NCBI GenBank assembly: GCA_040902585.1
Contig: JBBDXA010000011.1
Location: 1 to 9,480, forward strand
Length of the DNA stretch: 9,480 bases
Direction of reading: 5' to 3'
Source of the DNA: JBBDXA01 sp040902585
Lineage (GTDB): Bacteria; Planctomycetota; Phycisphaerae; Phycisphaerales; Phycisphaeraceae
Of the stretch, positions 8,089 to 9,480 are shown piece after piece. The notes below the pieces were generated by a model, which was not told where the DNA came from, made no database searches, and saw only the letters and a program-made list of their open reading frames with translations. A program made the translations under genes and the position numbers. Positions within the stretch are counted from its first letter, which is position 1. Every line of letters starts with the position of its first letter.

Positions 8089-9054
8089 ATGAAGATCGCG
8101 TTCATCGGTGTCGGGGGCATCGCGGCCAACTACCGCAACTGTCTGTCGACGCTTCAGAGGCCGATCGCCGCGGTGTGCGATTTGGACGACGAACTTGCCG
8201 AGCGTATCGGCAAGGAAGAAAGCTGCGTTGCCTACAGCGACTATCGCAAGATGCTGTCGGATATTCGTCCGGATGTGGTGTTCGTCTGCATTCCGCCGGG
8301 GTTGCACGCCAACCAGGTGCGCGACGTGGTCGAGGTAGGCTCGGCTGTGTTTGTCGCCAAGCCTGTCGCGCTGAACCCGGGCGTCGCCGTGCTGACGCGC
8401 GATGCGATCGCTTCGATGAAGGTGGTTAATCAGGTGGGCTACGTGGGGCGGTATTCGGATGTCGTGTCGAAAGCGAAACAGCTCGTGAAGGATCGGCCGC
8501 TGGCGCTGGGGTCGGGCCGGTTCATGTTCCGCATGGTCAACGGGCACCCGTGGTGGGGCTACGGCAAGATGTCCGGCGGCATGATGGTTGAGCAATCCAC
8601 GCACGTGTTCGACACGCTGCGTTACTTCCTCGGCGACATCGCCGAGATTCACTCCTTCGGATCGAAGCATGTGTCGCAGTCGGGCATCGCGGACTTTGAA
8701 GAATGCACCGTATGCAACCTGCGCTTCGCCAGCGGCGCGATCGGCAGCGTGGTCAGCTCCTGCGTCGCGCAGGCGACGGAGACATCATCCATCGAACTGG
8801 TGGGCGATGAGATTTACCTTCGCATCAGCGGTGAAACGCGGCTGACCGGCCGGGTGTATGGACAGAACATCGACTACACCGGCGCCGAGCGCGGCTACTT
8901 CCGGCAGATCAAGCGCTTCCTCGAAGCTGTGGAGAAGCGTGATCAGTCGCACGTGCTTTGCGACTATGCCGAGGGCGTGAAAACTTTGGCGACAACGCTG
9001 GCGGCGAACCTGTCTATCCGCAGCGGGCAGGCGGTGCGCGTGCAGGAGAATTAA
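8089..9054 (+). CDS. Gfo/Idh/MocA family oxidoreductase
   Basis: This 321-aa protein is an NAD(P)-dependent sugar or sugar-derivative dehydrogenase by family. The N-terminal Rossmann domain starts at once with the dinucleotide motif GVGGIA (7-12), then an acidic strand end VCDLDD. The usual EKP signature is AKP here, keeping the catalytic lysine (K91) but lacking the glutamate. The C-terminal alpha/beta domain begins near 125 and contains the conserved helix SGGMMVEQSTHVFDTLRYF, giving H172 and D175 at the typical catalytic positions. At 321 aa it is somewhat short for the family (commonly 330-400). No signal peptide is visible, so it is probably cytoplasmic. Substrate cannot be assigned. The convergent DUF1080 gene hints at carbohydrate metabolism, because 3-keto-glycoside pathways use both families, but the two are not in one operon. 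The TAA stop lies in the A-run that precedes the terminator hairpin. Confidence 0.92.
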   Translation: MKIAFIGVGGIAANYRNCLSTLQRPIAAVCDLDDELAERIGKEESCVAYSDYRKMLSDIRPDVVFVCIPPGLHANQVRDVVEVGSAVFVAKPVALNPGVAVLTRDAIASMKVVNQVGYVGRYSDVVSKAKQLVKDRPLALGSGRFMFRMVNGHPWWGYGKMSGGMMVEQSTHVFDTLRYFLGDIAEIHSFGSKHVSQSGIADFEECTVCNLRFASGAIGSVVSSCVAQATETSSIELVGDEIYLRISGETRLTGRVYGQNIDYTGAERGYFRQIKRFLEAVEKRDQSHVLCDYAEGVKTLATTLAANLSIRSGQAVRVQEN

Positions 9055-9082
9055 AAAAAGGGCAGCGACAAGCGCTGCCCTT
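9053..9082 (-). terminator. Intrinsic terminator between convergent genes
   Basis: AAGGGCAGCG (9058-9067) and CGCTGCCCTT (9073-9082) form a perfect 10-bp stem with an ACAAG loop. Read on the minus strand the stem is followed directly by seven Ts (9059-9053), a classic intrinsic terminator for the DUF1080 gene, whose stop is 28 bases upstream of it. On the plus strand there is only TT after the stem, so termination of the oxidoreductase message is likely weaker. Confidence 0.85.
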
Positions 9083-9110
9083 CAAATCTCAAACTTGGTT
9101 TGCCGCCGCG

Positions 9111-9480
9111 TTACTCCGCAGCCTTCTGCTTCTCGATCACGCGGATCTTCGCGTTGCGGAAGCTGATCTTCGCGCCGTGATCCTGTAGGGCGATGTAGCC
9201 GGTCTTCTGGGTGGCGAAGAGTGCCTGCTTGGCCCACTTGCTTTTGGCGTAGACAGCTTTCCAGTCGTCGCTGCCGATCTCGACATCGACGACCTTCACG
9301 CCGTTGACGTACTGCTGGATGTGGTTGCCTTTGCAGACGATTTTGTAGGTGGTCCAGACATCGCCCTTGAAGGGGTTTTCGGTGGGGACGTACATGTCGT
9401 AGAGCGAGCCGCCGGAGTTTTTGCCGAGCTTGTCGCCGGGCTTGTGGTGCATGACCTGCATCTCGGGACCGGAGATGTAG
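9111..9480 (-). CDS. DUF1080 (3-keto-disaccharide hydrolase-like) protein, C-terminal part
   Basis: This minus-strand gene enters from the right edge; only its C-terminal 122 or so residues are present. An ATG at 9461 is internal, because the frame stays open to the edge and the residues before it (YISGPE) fit the family. Diagnostic features of the DUF1080 / 3-keto-disaccharide hydrolase beta-sandwich are YISGPEMQV, SGGSLYDMYVP, WTTYKIVCKGNHIQQYVNG (the N-G-x-x-V turn), GYIALQDHGAKISFRNAKIR and a short charged tail. Family members are mostly secreted or periplasmic lectin-like jelly-roll proteins; some hydrolyse 3-keto-glycosides. Any signal peptide would be in the missing N-terminus. It ends at TAA 9113-9111 and is followed by a strong terminator. 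Confidence 0.88.
   Translation of the reverse strand, partial: YISGPEMQVMHHKPGDKLGKNSGGSLYDMYVPTENPFKGDVWTTYKIVCKGNHIQQYVNGVKVVDVEIGSDDWKAVYAKSKWAKQALFATQKTGYIALQDHGAKISFRNAKIRVIEKQKAAE

Noticed and set aside
8023..8670. Long upstream extension of the minus-strand frame that ends at 7852
   Set aside because: Most of it is antisense to the Gfo/Idh/MocA gene with Arg/His/Ala-rich composition. Only the part in the intergenic region looks protein-like.

Overview
The window is GC-rich bacterial chromosome. It is dominated by a complete same-strand cluster for the 2-oxoglutarate dehydrogenase complex: E1 (sucA), E2 (sucB) and E3 dihydrolipoyl dehydrogenase (lpd), with a LOG-family nucleotide hydrolase 22 bases behind lpd. 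The organism is probably a member of the Planctomycetota, perhaps Phycisphaerae. This is inferred from high GC, mostly weak or absent Shine-Dalgarno sequences, the Gfo/Idh/MocA oxidoreductase plus DUF1080 protein at the right end (both families are strongly expanded in that phylum), and many short palindromes. No marker gene here proves the taxonomy.

Layout: 1-198 is a leader region that starts with two 15-base direct repeats resembling the end of a mobile element. 199-3078 is sucA. 3079-3229 is an intergenic region with a small hairpin and a run of CTGACTC heptamers. 3230-4483 is sucB, with a 19-G run encoding part of its linker. 4484-4559 is a pair of inverted REP-like palindromes. 4560-5960 is lpd, which carries two more palindromes inside its coding sequence. 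5983-6531 is the LOG protein. 6551-6612 is poly-G, ten Ns and poly-C, which is an assembly gap and not biology. 6663-7826 is a class V (alanine-glyoxylate/serine-pyruvate type) aminotransferase. 7827-8088 holds a long palindrome and a possible small minus-strand ORF. 8089-9054 is a Gfo/Idh/MocA oxidoreductase. A terminator at 9053-9082 separates it from a convergent DUF1080 gene that runs off the right edge.

How the genes work together: SucA decarboxylates 2-oxoglutarate and passes a succinyl group to the lipoyl arm of SucB, which makes succinyl-CoA. Lpd reoxidises the arm and reduces NAD+. The three genes together encode every subunit of the complex. The aminotransferase probably belongs to glyoxylate/serine metabolism and has no visible link to the complex. 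The oxidoreductase and DUF1080 protein suggest sugar or keto-sugar processing, but they are convergent, so not one operon.

I see no clear undescribed multi-gene system. The most notable non-gene signal is the set of perfect or near-perfect palindromes, several sharing a GGGCTT...AGCCC-like core. They lie between genes and, unusually, inside lpd, where one appears to add residues to a housekeeping enzyme.
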